From the NCBI GenBank assembly GCA_012845835.1, contig JABAKD010000010.1, positions 17,495,204 through 17,559,203 of the forward strand: a stretch of 64,000 bases of DNA. The letters are read 5' to 3'. Below, in pieces: positions 18,201 to 28,602 of the stretch (its first letter is position 1; each line of letters starts with the position of its first letter). The translations under genes were made by a program, and so were the position numbers. The notes under the pieces were generated by a model. It saw nothing but the letters and a program-made list of their open reading frames with translations. It searched no databases and was not told the origin of the DNA. Source of the stretch: Undaria pinnatifida. Its lineage: Eukaryota > Sar > Phaeophyceae > Laminariales > Alariaceae.

Positions 18201-21200
18201 CCCCCTAAAAAAAAAAACGCGTGCACGGTTCTGGCAGGGCCCGAAGGAGAATTTTCTTTAGCCACGACGTCTTACCCCTTTTTTGCCGTTGGGACGGATC
18301 TAACTCTGTCTACGTGCACGTAGCCGCGACAACTCTGCGGACCAGCCCGTGCCAAAGCGAAAGCAACCACAAAGCAAGGGGTAGGTGCATATCAGCTTAA
18401 CTCCAGAGATGCCAAGGATAAGGCAAGAGTCGTCCCACGCTAGGCAGGGGTGGTGCAGCAGATCCCCAGAGTGTTTCTTGAGCTCCTGACCATTGAGGAG
18501 CTCGAAAAACAAATCCCCATCCGAAACACAACTTCGAAGGCATTATTCGCTCGCGGAACCCGACCAACACTTCACTTGCTGTGCGCTCTACGGTGGTCCT
18601 GACGGTAGCCCCGAAAAACAAGACGGGCTCGTAAAGGCACCAGAAATACGAAACTTGAGGAGCCCAAAAAACAAAAACGTTTTTGGCCCGTAAACAGTTC
18701 CACCACCTACCCGGGGTTTCCCCCTTCTTCTTTTTTTTTTCCGGGGCTCCGCAAACACGGTGTAGGAGAAGTTCTATACCCTCACCGAAGCACGATAGAG
18801 GCACAATAACACTTTTGGTGTAAAATAGTTTCTGAATGGTGACGGAGCTCCTTAATAAGCCCAAATCGTCGGAAAATACGCCATTTTGTTTTTGCAATGA
18901 TTCTTGTTGCGTATGTAGGCCATGGATTTTTTCATCCTACGGTATGTATATGCTGTAGCAGTTTTGATTTTCTCCGGATCAGCTTGTGGGAGGATCATGT
19001 CTCAAGCTCTCAGGTTAAGGAACCTACGAAAAAGAAAACAATGGATGGTGCACCTCGATCGTAACGCACGCGAAAAGAAGAAAAAAAGGACGGAAATGTG
19101 CATCCCAGAAAAAACGGACAGTCCCATTGCCTGGGCGTACAAAAGGAAAGTTTTTTTTTGTGTCAAAACAAGAATGGCACGTACGTGCCGACGATAATGT
19201 TGGCGTAAAAAATCAGCATAACATAGCCCTAGGCTAGCTCTATTAAGATTGTTTGTTTTTTTGTCGAACGTGTGGTACCCCTGCCATATCGCCGCTAGCA
19301 CGCGAATGTATAGTCGAAAGCCTTAACAGATAGTGTACGAAGTATTAAGCTAACGAAAAACAAGATCCGCCAGGTAATGAGACAAAAATTCTACACGGCA
19401 ATGCAATGCGCGTACTCTTTTGATTTGCTATGATGGTGGTGCAGCAGTGTAACTAATAACTGGAATTACTTTCGACGACAAGCGGGTGACGATATAGAGG
19501 ATGGCCCCAGCGCACCAAAACACTAAACTGCTGATTTCAAGCGCGACACACGGCACCTGGTGACCGAACCTGAACTACACGTGCGGGGTTCTGTTCAGAC
19601 GCGTCTCGGTCGCCACTGACAAACTCTTTCTTGGGTGTTAGTATTATTAGTAGCTTTCCTTCCAACGATGTGCCGCACGCACACAAAATATTTTTTTTTA
19701 ACGCAAAAAGCTGACAGAAATACGGCAAGACACTGCAGTGTTAAGATGCGGCCTCGAAAGGCCTGTAATTACCCGAATTGAGATCACTTGGATGGGTTTC
19801 GTATGATGAGGTTGGCGTTTTATATTCGAAAAAGTTGGGAAATAGATCGGAGGCACGTGCCTCCGATGTCAGAAGCTATCCGGGGCTCTGGTGGAATCGA
19901 ATAAAGCTACATCTCGACGAAGGCAAAGAAAGTGAGTACTCTCCGAGGACCTGCTCAATTGGCAGACCTGCAACGGGCACTCTGTTTCCGTCCAATACCC
20001 TTACAGCAGTATACCACTCTCACCGAAATCCACCATATTTCTCTGCGTGTATTCCCTTGAAAAATTGACACATGTCTTGAAAGTCAGCATGAGTTTATTG
20101 TATCGCCTCCCTCAAATGGGATAAAAATTAACTCCTTTTTTCACCCCCCACACAACTACCTATATAAAACACGCCACCGTGGTGTACCAGGCGCGACCTT
20201 TGGTTTGATCGCGCGAAGACCGAACACAACGACATCGACCTTGAGGTGCGGCTGCTGGGGGAAGCCGTGCGGATAATTGGAAGCCATATGGACGTCGTCG
20301 ATCAGTCGGCTGCTGCTGTGCGCAAGAATCGGGATCATCCTGCAACAGGTGTGATCGCGAAACGAGCGGCAGTACGGCGCAAGATACACCTACACCTCAA
20401 ATGTAAGAAAGGCAGGCTGATGTTTTCCAGGAATAAAATAAAATCTTGGAGGCCTCTAGAGGGCATGCAGCAGATTCTAAGAATTTTCTGAGAGCTCCTG
20501 AGCATGAGGATCTCAATAAGAATCTCCCCCCCCCCCATACATGAATTTTCGAAGACATTTTTCGTTCGAGCAACTCGACGAACATTTCTATGCGCTAAGT
20601 ACTCCTAATATATGTATATACATATATATGGCAAGTGCTACGATAGAGATATATTACGGTATACCGTTTTTTGGCGAAATAACTTTCAGAATGACGGGGC
20701 TCCTTAACCCAAAGTCACCCTAAGACGCGTGCTACGATGATAGAGGCATTAAGGTATACCGTTTTTTCGCGAAATGAACTTCTGAATGACGGGGCTCCTT
20801 AACCCAAAGTCACCCTAAGACGCGTGCTACGATGATAGAGGTATATTACGGTATACCGTTTTTTGGCTAAATCACCTTCTGAATGACGGGGCTCCTTAAC
20901 CAAAAGTACCCCTGAGACGTCTTCTACGATAGAGGTATTAAGGTATACCGTTTTTTGGCGAAATCACTTTCTGAATGACGGGGCTCCTTAACCCAAAGTC
21001 GTCGGAAATACCAATACATATTTTTTGCATGATGATTCTCGTTGTGTACCTGTTAATGGGCCATGAAATTTTTCATCCGCGATAAAGCAGGTTTTATTTT
21101 TTTTCTTGAAGTCAGTTTTTTTAGTTTAAGAAGGACATGTCTTAAGCTCCTCCGAAAGTGAAGGGTAGTATTAAGAAAAAAAGGTGTGTTGCACCTCTCA

Positions 21201-24200
21201 CCTCTATTGTAGGACGCGTCATGTTTACGTAAAGGTATAATGCTAGCCGATAGTTTCGACGCGTGAGGACCTCAACCGGTCAGAAAAAAAAAAAATATGA
21301 CCCAAAAAGTGAAAATTCTTACCTTCGGATGACTCAGGCGTGCGTTTTCTGTCTACCGTTGGAGAAAGGAGGTTGCAGTGGTCTTTCGAGCGTTACTATT
21401 ATCGAGTTAACCCATCGAAAATAGTCAATTTTATTGTTAAATTATTGAAGAATTTCGAGGATGTTCTTGCTGCGTCGCCATGTGCATCGTGACCAAATCA
21501 AGGGCCTAAAGACACACACATAAAAAAAAACGCCTTCCTCGCTGTCCGCAACCTCTCTTTCCGAAAAATATAATTGGCTGGCCGACGTATGTGTGAATAC
21601 CCAAAACGGTCCATATATTTACGAAAGAGCAGTAAGGCCGGTTTTATCTCCCCGTCACCATTTTTCAGGAAGTGACGCCGGCACGATACAATAAAACACC
21701 CGAACTCAAGGAAGTTCCTGCCGCGTCTCCATATACTCGTGACCAGAACACGCGCGCGTGTGCACATACCGAAAGGAACAACCGCTTATTCTGCGGTCCG
21801 CTACTTACTGCTATAGTATACGATAAAGACTCTGAAGCCTGAATTTATATTAGTCCGATATCGGAAAATCTACACGCCAGATCGGTTCTCTCTCACCATT
21901 GCAACTCCAGGAAGCAGCGACGGTGCCCGTACGGGCGCGGGAAGATGGACGGAGACGACTCCACCACCAGCAGACGAAGCCTCTTCCAGCGCCAAAGCAA
22001 GGCCGGCCACAGCTGGTAGTGTGCAGGAGGGCGGTTCTGCAGCACCATGCAGCAGCAGCAGCGTCGCGGTGTCTACGAGCACGGCACCTTCATGTGACAC
22101 GCCAGAAGGAACTGCTGTTGTAGCTCGAGATGATCCGTCGCTCCGAACAACGGAAAGCAAGATGGAGGAGATTTTTGAGAGCCAGACGCGAATCCAGCGG
22201 CTCGTAGAGGCCCAGGTAATTGCTAATCTAACCCTTTCACTACTGCTATTTGTGTCCCGCGCTGGTGCCAACTTAGTTTGACTCGAAACCTCAGGCGCAG
22301 TGCTACGGAGGTCAAGCCATTGGTGGGCGTCGCCTCCCTACCCCCACGCGCAGCGACTCTGTAACGCTGTGTGACGCAACGTATAGTACCTTCCAGCGGA
22401 GGTGAAACTTTTTGGGGGGAAGGCTGCGAACATTTTCTGACACAGAAGTCAGGCAAACCTTGAAAAACGACTATTTTAATACCATATTGTAATTCATGTT
22501 TTCACCACCACTTGTACTTTCCAGCTCAACTAGTAAGGGTTGTTCATTCCCTCGGCGACCTTTTGGACAAGCTATTGGTAAAATATGTCTATTTCGTTTA
22601 GCTATGGTGTATCTCTAACAACAGTGTCTTCCCTTCTCTTCCCCCCCCCCCGGTCCGCGCGTGCCTTCATTCCTGTCGCGAATAGGGTTGAAAAGTTCAA
22701 CGTTCCCGCCGTGTCATCAGCTATTTATGCTCGTCGATTTTTGCATCGAGTTTTGCTAAATCACGCTCTCGCGCTTTCCGCTAGTCAATTTCGACGCAAG
22801 AAAAAGTCCCTACGAGCACGAGTACGCACCCGGGGAGACTTGAACCCATGACCTTGACTTCTGCAGGGAAGTTATTCACCCACTACCCCATCGGGGATTC
22901 CTGCTTGTCTATCATGTAGCACGTCGAAACAGGATTGTTTTTACATGTGCGAAGAAAAAAAGCAACCGGCCTCATGCCTTCTTACCCTACCTGACAGTAG
23001 GAAAAAAAATTGAGACCCGAGCGATAAGAAAAAGCGACCAATCTGATGTCCTACACCATGCAGTGCCTCAAGACAGGAACTTTTGACCCATGCGAGAAAA
23101 CATCGGCCGACCCTAGGGCTTGCCATACTGTTAACTTTTTTTACCTTTGGAGCGAAGACAACTAAGTCTTGGACCGACCTTGTGTCCACGCATACCCCGA
23201 ACAGGAAACTATGAAATTTTGACCCCTGCGAAGAAAAAACGCGGCCGACCTCATGTGCTATATGAGCTACAGCTACAGCGGCACTATATAGGGGTGCCCC
23301 AGAAAGGCGGTGGTGTGCCGCCATCTGCAATACGACCGCCTTATAGAGGGAAGCTGCCTTATTCATTCCCGGTGATGAGTGCGATTCCCCAGTCGCGCCA
23401 AGCGATTTGGACCGCCTTATATCGGGATACCGCCTTATATAGGGATACCGCCTTACCGGGGGAAGCCGTCTTATTCACCTTGTTCGTTCCGGGTTATGAG
23501 TGCAACGCCCCAATAGCGCCAAGCGGTTTTGACCGCCTTGTATCGGGGTACCGCCTTATATAGGGATATCGCCTTATTGGGGGAATGCTGCCTTGTTCTT
23601 TCCGGGTTATGACTGCAATTACCCAGTCGCGCTAAGCGATTTCGACCGCCTTATATCGGGATATCGCCTTATATGGAGATACCGCCTTGTCGGGGGACCC
23701 CTACGGTATTCATTCCGGGTTATGAGTGCCTTTCCCCAGTCGTGACAAGCGATTTTGACCGCCTTATATCGAGATACCGCCTTATATAGGGATATCGCCT
23801 TATTGGGGGACCCTTGCTGTAAATCCTAAACAGGAGCTTCTAACCCGTGCCAAGAAAAGAGCGACCGACCTCATGTTTCTAGTCGACAAGGCCGAGCAAG
23901 AGGCCAACGCAGAAGCCGCCATTCTCAAGGGCATGCAGCAGGAGACTGCCGACGTCAACGAGGCAGCGTTCGACAACCGCGTCGTTCAACGACAGAAGCT
24001 TATTGCGAAGCGCGAGGTGGCCTTACAGGTGACGATTGTTTTTTTCGGACACACTGAAGGCGCTGTAGACGCATGGAATGAACGGTTTATGTTGTACGAC
24101 TTCGAATAACCCACCCCCCCTTTTTTGGCGGTCACGACAATGGTTATCGAGTTAGATCATCTTGTGCGGGGTGGAGAACCCCAACTCCGCACAAGGGGAA

Positions 24201-25968
24201 TGATCGTATCACGTGGTGCGAATATGATGAGGCAGTTACATTGTAATACCCGTTGCTGTCTCTGGAGTGGCCACACCAGAAAACAAGGTAACTAATTGGC
24301 GCTGTCATCCATAAACAAGAAAGTAGGCACAAGGTGCCGAAGTCCGTCTTTCGAGCGGTTCTTGGAAGGATGCAGTTCACCCTTCATGCGACTCGCCGAA
24401 AACCTCACGCCGCTTCGCGCTTGGTGCAAGCAATGTCTGCCTCGTTGGTGTGGTGAAAACCCGACGTGCTCCGTCCCGGCATAGTAGGGATGCGAGGGTC
24501 TATGGTCTACACCACTACGGCCGTGCATAAACTGAATACACCCCCCCCCCCCCCCCCCGAACCTTGGAATGTGAACTGTACAAGGAGGCACATAATGTGT
24601 TTTACGGAGGAGATGAGGAAAACAGACGGATGTTACGTGGGAAAGTTTGGTTGCACTAGATAGTTGGTAGCGAGAAAACGATCGCTACGTTAGTAGGTAG
24701 ACGGTTGTCGAAGATGGCAAACCAGGAAGGAGGTGAGACGAGCAAAACAAAAATATACCTGGCACAATACAGTAGGTGGCCCTATATAGTGCGGTTCATA
24801 TAGTGCGGGTGTCCGATATTGTGCGGGTGAAATCGTTTGGCACAATATAGACCCCTCTATAGTGGCCGGTTTTTATATAGTGCGGGTGCCCGGTATATTG
24901 CGGGTAAATTTTCGTGACACATACCCGCACTATACAGGGCCACCTACTGTACAGGGAAGAAGGGGTGTGTAAGATTAGGAGTAGGAATGAGCGGTGGTCC
25001 GTCTCGAAAAGGATGCGTGGTCAATGGTCAAATGACTTAAGGTAAGCAGCAAACGAGTACCGCCCGCCTATGTGCCATCATTTTTGGCCTCTTTGCGCAT
25101 TTTTGGGATCCGGTCTCCGTTCAGATTGCCCATAAAAAATATGAAAAAAACAACAGAAAAGACTGAATCTACGATAATAGCCCGCCCAAAAAAACAGCGA
25201 TTTTCTTGAACGAACGAACGTTTCATCAATCATCATGGCTGCTCGACACAAGGAAGGATACTATTGAAAAAACCACATCCACACATTTTACTGCGTGCAA
25301 AGGTCTAACGATCGACGACGTCGGGTGTCGAGGGACACCGTACTTGAGGAGATACGGCCGGGAGCTGGTTTTGAAACCGGCGATTTCGTTAAAGAAAAGT
25401 TGGGGGGGCTACCGTAGTAAGATTCAAAAGAATCTCTTGCACAGGGATTTCAGAACCTGTGAAGCGTCGGTATGAAGGGCGGTACAACAGAGCTTTTGGG
25501 GGTTGGTATATTTACTAACAGCTCGCAGGGTGGATCTGTCATCCAAGATCCAGACGGAATTTTCCGTAGTGTACAGACAAGCATGTCCTGACGAGCAGTC
25601 TCGCCTGGGTTGAGAGCGTTTCTGCTAAATGTGAAAAACGCGTGCTGTCGACACTCTTCAGTCATGCCTATAAACGCCCCCAACGCTTTGAAACTGTGCA
25701 GAACCAGCTACGGTACCAAGAAGCTTTGGAGAAGCTCCGCCTTGTGGAAAAAGAATGGGGACCTTTCCTCGACGTGGATGTCTCCGCTGGTGCCTCGTTC
25801 GCTCCTAGCTCTTCTTCCCGCAAGAGCGATACCCCCCAGGATTCTGCCAGGGGGAGGAATAGTGGTGTGGCAAGCGCAGGAAGTAGAGGCGAACGCGGCG
25901 ATGAGGTGCGACTAGAAGCAAGTGGGCGGGATGACAGAGGAAGGAGGGAAAAAAAAGGGAAATCATAA
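15142..25968 (+). CDS. Gene A: coiled-coil-rich protein of unknown family, eight exons
   Basis: Gene-level entry. Exons are 15142-15200 (tentative), 15325-15466, 16475-16636, 17945-18087, 20191-20348, 21911-22215, 23834-24028 and 25582-25968 (stop TAA). The reading phase closes at every junction, giving about 516 residues. The order is: helical segment with VIDAVIDNIVDEAL (about residues 35-55), charged helix (about 95-120), Ala-rich helix (122-168), helix (170-221), Ser/Pro/Ala-rich linker (223-290), coiled coil (about 295-450), then a charged disordered tail ending KGKS. No enzyme motif, membrane segment or signal peptide is seen. A structural or scaffold role is possible but unproven. Confidence 0.6.
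15325..15466 (+). CDS. Gene A exon 2
   Basis: Reads GAGVLEPLACAIVIDAVIDN, then IVDEALANERASCRPKKSP, to donor GGAG|GTATGG. The i,i+3 and i,i+4 spacing of hydrophobics marks an amphipathic helix. The acceptor is 15325 or 15328 (AACGAG or GAGAAG); both leave one base. Another open frame covers the region but looks non-protein-like. Confidence 0.5.
15915..16300 (+). repeat. Tandem repeat around GACGGGTTGCA in gene A intron
   Basis: GACGGGTTGCA occurs at about 15921, 16148 and 16275, with GCTGGAAACAACA or GCTGGAAAGCAACA and CTCAGCTGGAG blocks repeated between. Unit of about 125 bp, two good copies and one partial copy. Confidence 0.65.
16475..16636 (+). CDS. Gene A exon 3
   Basis: Acceptor TTCTGACCTCCAG behind a good pyrimidine tract, donor ACGGAG|GTACGG, 54 codons, phase 0 on both sides. 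It reads PLAELGIAPDPHPEGPSSLP, then an Arg/Lys/Glu-rich helix including IRKELANDRRREGRRKAML. The frame is clearly protein-like (GC-rich third positions, no low complexity). Family not recognised. Confidence 0.6.
16850..17235. repeat. Two MITE-1 fragments in a gene A intron
   Basis: Around 16860-16960 and 17120-17230, a GACGATTTTTGGGGTT-like block is followed by CCCCG and a CTCTAACGTAGCA or CCTAGCGTAGAACGC end. Reverse orientation, truncated. Confidence 0.5.
17235..17480 (+). repeat. R5 dispersed repeat copy 3 with an (AGT)n insert
   Basis: CTCGCACTACTCTTCTCGCG, an (AGT)n stretch at 17308-17331, CAGAATCCGGAGTCACATG, GCGGGTCCTCCTCCTCC and TACGGTACGCGCTC match the R5 family. Confidence 0.7.
17945..18087 (+). 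CDS. Gene A exon 4
   Basis: Acceptor ATGCAACAG, donor GCAGCG|GTGGGT, 47 codons plus two bases. It contains ARDSFLRAAGHTTRGSQALR and ENALAQSLREGEAM, an Ala-rich helical exon. Its two leftover bases join the single first base of the next exon to give Arg. Confidence 0.6.
18700..19070 (+). repeat. MITE-1 copy with flanking fragment
   Basis: GAAGCACGATAGAGGCACAA, TTTCTGAATGGTGACGGAGC, CCCAAATCGTCGG, TAGGCCATGGATTTTTTCA, CATGTCTCAAGCTCTC and a GCACCTCGATCGTAACGCAC end. About 280 bp plus an upstream fragment. Confidence 0.7.
19070..20150. other. Gene A intron, no gene or clear repeat
   Basis: Intron sequence of ordinary complexity. I see no exon with paired splice sites on either strand. Confidence 0.35.
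20191..20348 (+). CDS. Gene A exon 5
   Basis: Acceptor GTGTACCAG, donor ACAG|GTGTGA. It reads RDLWFDRAKTEHNDIDLEVR, then LLGEAVRIIGSHMDVVDQSA. Strong helical pattern with a heptad-like spacing. One leftover base joins GA of the next exon as Gly. Confidence 0.6.
20455..20612 (+). repeat. R6 dispersed element copy
   Basis: GGCATGCAGCAGATTCTAAG, TTTCTGAGAGCTCCTGAG, AATTTTCGAAGACATTTTTC and TATGCGCTAAGTACTCC in the order seen at 27485 and 55420. Confidence 0.6.
20632..21225 (+). repeat. Head-to-tail array of MITE-1 5' ends, then a full MITE-1 body
   Basis: Four units of about 95 bp each contain GTGCTACGATGATAGAGG, the TATACCGTTTTTT block, TTCTGAATGACGGGGCTCC, TTAACCCAAAGTC and ACCCTAAGACGC. The last unit continues into the rest of the element, with GGACATGTCTTAAGCTCC and a CTCTATTGTAGGACGCG terminus. 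Units start at about 20632, 20725, 20820 and 20917. Confidence 0.85.
21300..21880. other. Gene A intron, weak internal duplication only
   Basis: ATTTCGAGGATGTTC...GTCGCCATGTGC...GTGACCA near 21450 resembles AAGTTCCTGCCGCGTCTCCA...GTGACCA near 21720. No exon seen. Confidence 0.35.
21911..22215 (+). CDS. Gene A exon 6: Ser/Pro/Ala-rich linker and start of coiled coil
   Basis: Acceptor ACTCCAG, donor GCCCAG|GTAATT, 101 codons after the two joining bases. The first two thirds are low-complexity (PPPADEASSSAKARPATAG, a poly-Ser patch, STSTAPS); the end turns helical (ESKMEEIFESQTRIQRLVEA). A longer frame on the other strand is judged a shadow because its composition is not protein-like and it lacks paired splice sites. 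Confidence 0.55.
22500..22885 (-). repeat. tRNA-headed SINE-like element, copy 1
   Basis: On the minus strand the head contains GATGGGGTAGTGGGTGA (A-box-like) and ATGGGTTCAAGTCTCCCC (B-box-like) about 45 bp apart. The body continues with GTCGAAATTGAC, GCGAATAGGGTTG-type sequence and a C/T-rich end near CCAGCTCAAC. Copies or fragments are at 33560, 41280 and 49915. Confidence 0.55.
22925..23882 (+). repeat. Repeats containing copies of the gene A exon 7 acceptor, plus a 115-120 bp tandem array
   Basis: Diverged copies of an ACAGGA...ACCCNTGCGAAGAAAA...CGGCCGACCTCATG segment start at about 22928, 23072 and 23199; the fourth, at 23830, is the predicted exon edge. Between them (23275-23820) is a tandem array of TTTGACCGCCTTATATCGGG, ACCGCCTTATATAGGGAT and a CCGGGTTATGAGTGC block. 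Confidence 0.7.
23834..24028 (+). CDS. Gene A exon 7: coiled coil
   Basis: Acceptor CCTAAACAG, donor TTACAG|GTGACG, 65 codons, phase 0-0. Reads LVDKAEQEANAEAAILKGM, QQETADVNEAAFDNR and QKLIAKREVAL, a charged coiled coil. Its first 15 codons lie inside a repeat that recurs three times in the preceding intron. An alternative acceptor (TTTCTAG, 23883) would avoid the repeat but breaks the phase with exon 6. Confidence 0.55.
24310..24562 (+). repeat. Dispersed repeat T3 copy ending in a C tract
   Basis: GCGCTTGGTGCAAGCAATG, CTGCCTCGTTGG, AACCCGACGTGCTCCGTC, ATAGTAGGGATGCGAGGG and GGCCGTGCATAAACTGAA, then 17-18 C residues. Other copies are at 4540, 28990 (partial) and 33105. Confidence 0.65.
24770..24955. 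repeat. Short repeats of a TATAGTGCGGGT motif
   Basis: TATAGTGCGG or its variants occur at least five times with spacings of about 15-60 bp, and ACCCGCACTATA closes the block as an inverted copy. A related motif forms the 26670-26935 array. Confidence 0.6.
25180..25445 (+). repeat. R4 transposon-derived repeat, copy 2
   Basis: GCTGCTCGACACAAGGAAGG, GTGCAAAGGTCTAACGATCG, ACGACGTCGGGTGTCGAGGG, ACCGGCGATTTCGTTAAAG and AAAAGTTGGGGGGGCTACC. The best reconstructed frame has an IDDVG...RDT helix-turn-helix-like patch but is interrupted. Confidence 0.6.
25582..25968 (+). CDS. Gene A exon 8 (last exon): coiled coil and charged tail
   Basis: From acceptor GACAAG (or CAG at 25576, two bases out of phase) to TAA at 25966-25968; 128 codons. 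Begins HVLTSSLAWVESVSAKCEKR, continues with a coiled coil (ETVQNQLRYQEALEKLRLVE), KEWGPFLDVDVS, a Ser-rich part and a highly charged Arg/Gly/Glu tail. The long open frame and good codon usage make it the firmest piece of gene A. A possible poly-A signal (AATCATAAATTTAAAC) follows the stop. Confidence 0.68.
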   Translation, partial: HVLTSSLAWVESVSAKCEKRVLSTLFSHAYKRPQRFETVQNQLRYQEALEKLRLVEKEWGPFLDVDVSAGASFAPSSSSRKSDTPQDSARGRNSGVASAGSRGERGDEVRLEASGRDDRGRREKKGKS

Positions 25969-26046
25969 ATTTAAACATTTCGGAAGGAGGGTACCATACA
26001 TTGCCTAGACGTTCGTCTGACGACCCATCCGCCTTTCCCCTATCCA

Positions 26047-26047
<1 letters not shown>

Positions 26048-26118
<71 letters not shown>
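26048..26118 (+). repeat. (CT)n microsatellite upstream of gene B
   Basis: About 35 uninterrupted CT dinucleotides, 50 bp upstream of the predicted gene B start codon. CT/GA tracts are common in promoters and 5' leaders, so a regulatory effect is possible. Confidence 0.95.
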
Positions 26119-26121
<3 letters not shown>

Positions 26122-26167
26122 GCGATCGTGTGCCACGAAGACGATATGTCTGTGGGTTATCGGGCTC

Positions 26168-26311
26168 ATGTCGATCAATATCTCCGGTGAGAAGCTAAGC
26201 CGCGCCTACTACGGCTGCTTTTCGGAGTCCCCCACGGTGCCCACCAGAGGTTGGATGTCCTTCGAGGAAGGCCCAACAGATATTGTCGTTAACTCCGTGG
26301 TGTCAAAAAAG
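26168..26311 (+). CDS. Gene B exon 1
   Basis: ATG at 26168, 48 codons to donor TCAAAAAAG|GTGCGA, phase 0. Reads MSINISGEKLSRAYYGCFSE, then SPTVPTRGWMSFEEGPTD and IVVNSVV. The composition is strongly protein-like despite the short length. The frame is open upstream without another ATG before the (CT)n tract, so this start is the natural choice; an upstream spliced exon cannot be excluded. Confidence 0.6.
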
Positions 26312-28541
26312 GTGCGATCTCCGGCATCATGTTAACACCAGACATACGCGGCGGTAGAGGAGGCGCGCCATTTTTGTTTCCCTAGGCTCTCTCTTACGCC
26401 TCTCCCAAAAACGAATTTGGGAGAAACACATCAGAAGTGCTCATAATACGCACACGATAAGAAATCCCATGTCCTAGGCAAAAAACGAAAGTTTTTGCCC
26501 CCCCCCCCAAATGATGTTTTTGCACGATTTTCGTGTGATAAGAAGAAGGCCCGTCATTCGGAAAACGATTCAGTCCAAAAGTGATGCGTCTATCGTAGCC
26601 ACACCAAAGTGGGACCGCGGGCCGCGTTAGCCCGGGATGGTGCAGCACAGAAGCACTATACAGGACGAGCAGGCCGTGACAAGCGATTGTCACACCGCCC
26701 TAACCCGGACTACCGCACTAAATGGTACCCCTCGAACGCGGACCCACGACTAATACCGCACTAAAGTGGAACCCCGCACTATAGGGTACAGCACTAAAGT
26801 AGAACCCCGCACTATAGGATCTCGCACTCAAGTTGGATCCCGCGATATGGGGTACTGCACTAAGGTGGAACCCCGCACGGTAGGATACGCACTAAAGTGG
26901 AACATCGCACTATAGGATACCGCACTAAACCGGGTCACGAGCGAATGCGAGTTTCTACTTTTGCTTACGGCGTAAAACAAAACAGGTAGGACTCCTTTCG
27001 AGTTTGCCCCGAAGCGTCCGCCGACTACCATCTACATCAACGCATACAAGCTGACGACAGGAACAAACGTCAAGCATCAAATACCCTCCTGCGCGACTGG
27101 CGAGTTCTGAGCGACAGCTCTACAACGATTCATATTTAGGCTCAAAACGACTCATTCGTGCAAGAAACTATACGGGCCTCTCTCTGCGTTGAATTTTGCA
27201 CTTGTGAAGGTGGCGACGTTTGTCGCCCTAGCGTCGCGGTAGGCCTGACCCAACACTACGGTGTAGTACCTACTGTTCAAGTCACCCTCGTGGCTTTTCG
27301 TTTTCAGCGACCCAGAACCTCTTGCGCGAGCGACTGCTACCGCTTTTTTTGTGCCTTTCGGGGCTATCTACAGTGTGTTTATGCCTCTTCGGAGCTATGC
27401 ACTGTATGGTATGGGGGTCACTTCATTCCTGCGGCTTTCGTTTTCAGGGACTTGGCGCCCCTCGCGCGACGGGGGTCATACCACGCTAGGGGGTGCAGCA
27501 GATTCTAAGAAATTTCTGAGCTCCTGGCACGAGGAGGAGCTCAAAGTTTCACCAGAACCATTGTTGATTTCGAAGACATTTCGTTTCGCGCAAACCCGAC
27601 CCCCCGGTATGAACAGTTCGAAACAAATTATTTTTCTCGTAAAATTCTCATGTTTCCTCGCTTGAGGAGCGTCAGAGAACAAAAAAAAAAAATGTCGTAA
27701 AATTCACGTAGTTTTCCTCCCTTAAGGAGCGTCAAAAAAAAAAAGGCCAAAACAATGCAACCCGTACCATGGGATGGCCTACAGGCAACCTCTTTGGTAC
27801 GCTTCGGGGCTACACCGCGACGATATTGCCGTCTCTCCCGTTGTTGGGCTTTTTTTGTTTTCAGGGACTCGAAGCCCCCCATCGGCGACGGGCAACCTCT
27901 ATGTTGCCTTTCGGGGGCTGTACTGACTGCTGTGTGGTATTTGGGTCTCTCCTCGCGCTTCTTGCCTTCGGGGACTCTCAGAGCCCATCGCGCGGCGGGA
28001 AACCTCTTTGTCGCCTTTCGGAGCTGTGCTGTGCGGAATGGTCCCACGGTATTGTAGGGATTGCACGTTTTCGGCCAAGTTTTTTTTTTCTGACATTCTG
28101 ATGGTTGAGCTGCTCAAGCGTGAAACTATCGGTTAGCGTGCCGATTTTGTGAGCACATTTTATAAAAATATTTCAAGGACGTCAGCCGTGAGTTCGACGA
28201 ATTTCAGGTCAATACTCATCTTTGCAAGCTGCGTTGTTGATACTTGTAATATGCTATGTGGGTGAGTTTTTTTCATAATGGGATGGGTCATATTGTTCTG
28301 TTAAAAAACAAACACATGCGATACATATACGAGTACTGTATATACATATTTTATGAAAAAATATTTCAAGGGCGTCAGCATATTTGTTCTTGGTCGGGTT
28401 GCGCGAACGAACGTCTTCAAAGTCGTGCTGTTTCGGGTGAGCTTTGATTGGGCTACTCATGCTAGGAACTCTCAGAAAATTCTTAGAATATTCTGCACTC
28501 CTAGCGTGAGATGGCCCTGTTGTTGTTGTTGTTGTTGTTGC

Positions 28542-28602
<61 letters not shown>

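Noticed and set aside
21870-22271. 133-codon minus-strand frame
   Set aside because: Shadow of gene A exon 6; no splice sites and biased composition.
23275-23820. CRISPR array
   Set aside because: Repeat units are adjacent, diverged and without unique spacers; a eukaryotic tandem repeat.
27004-27112. Plus-strand segment PKRPPTTIYINAYKL
   Set aside because: Protein-like for about 30 codons but lacks a usable donor and ends at a stop; not connected to gene B.
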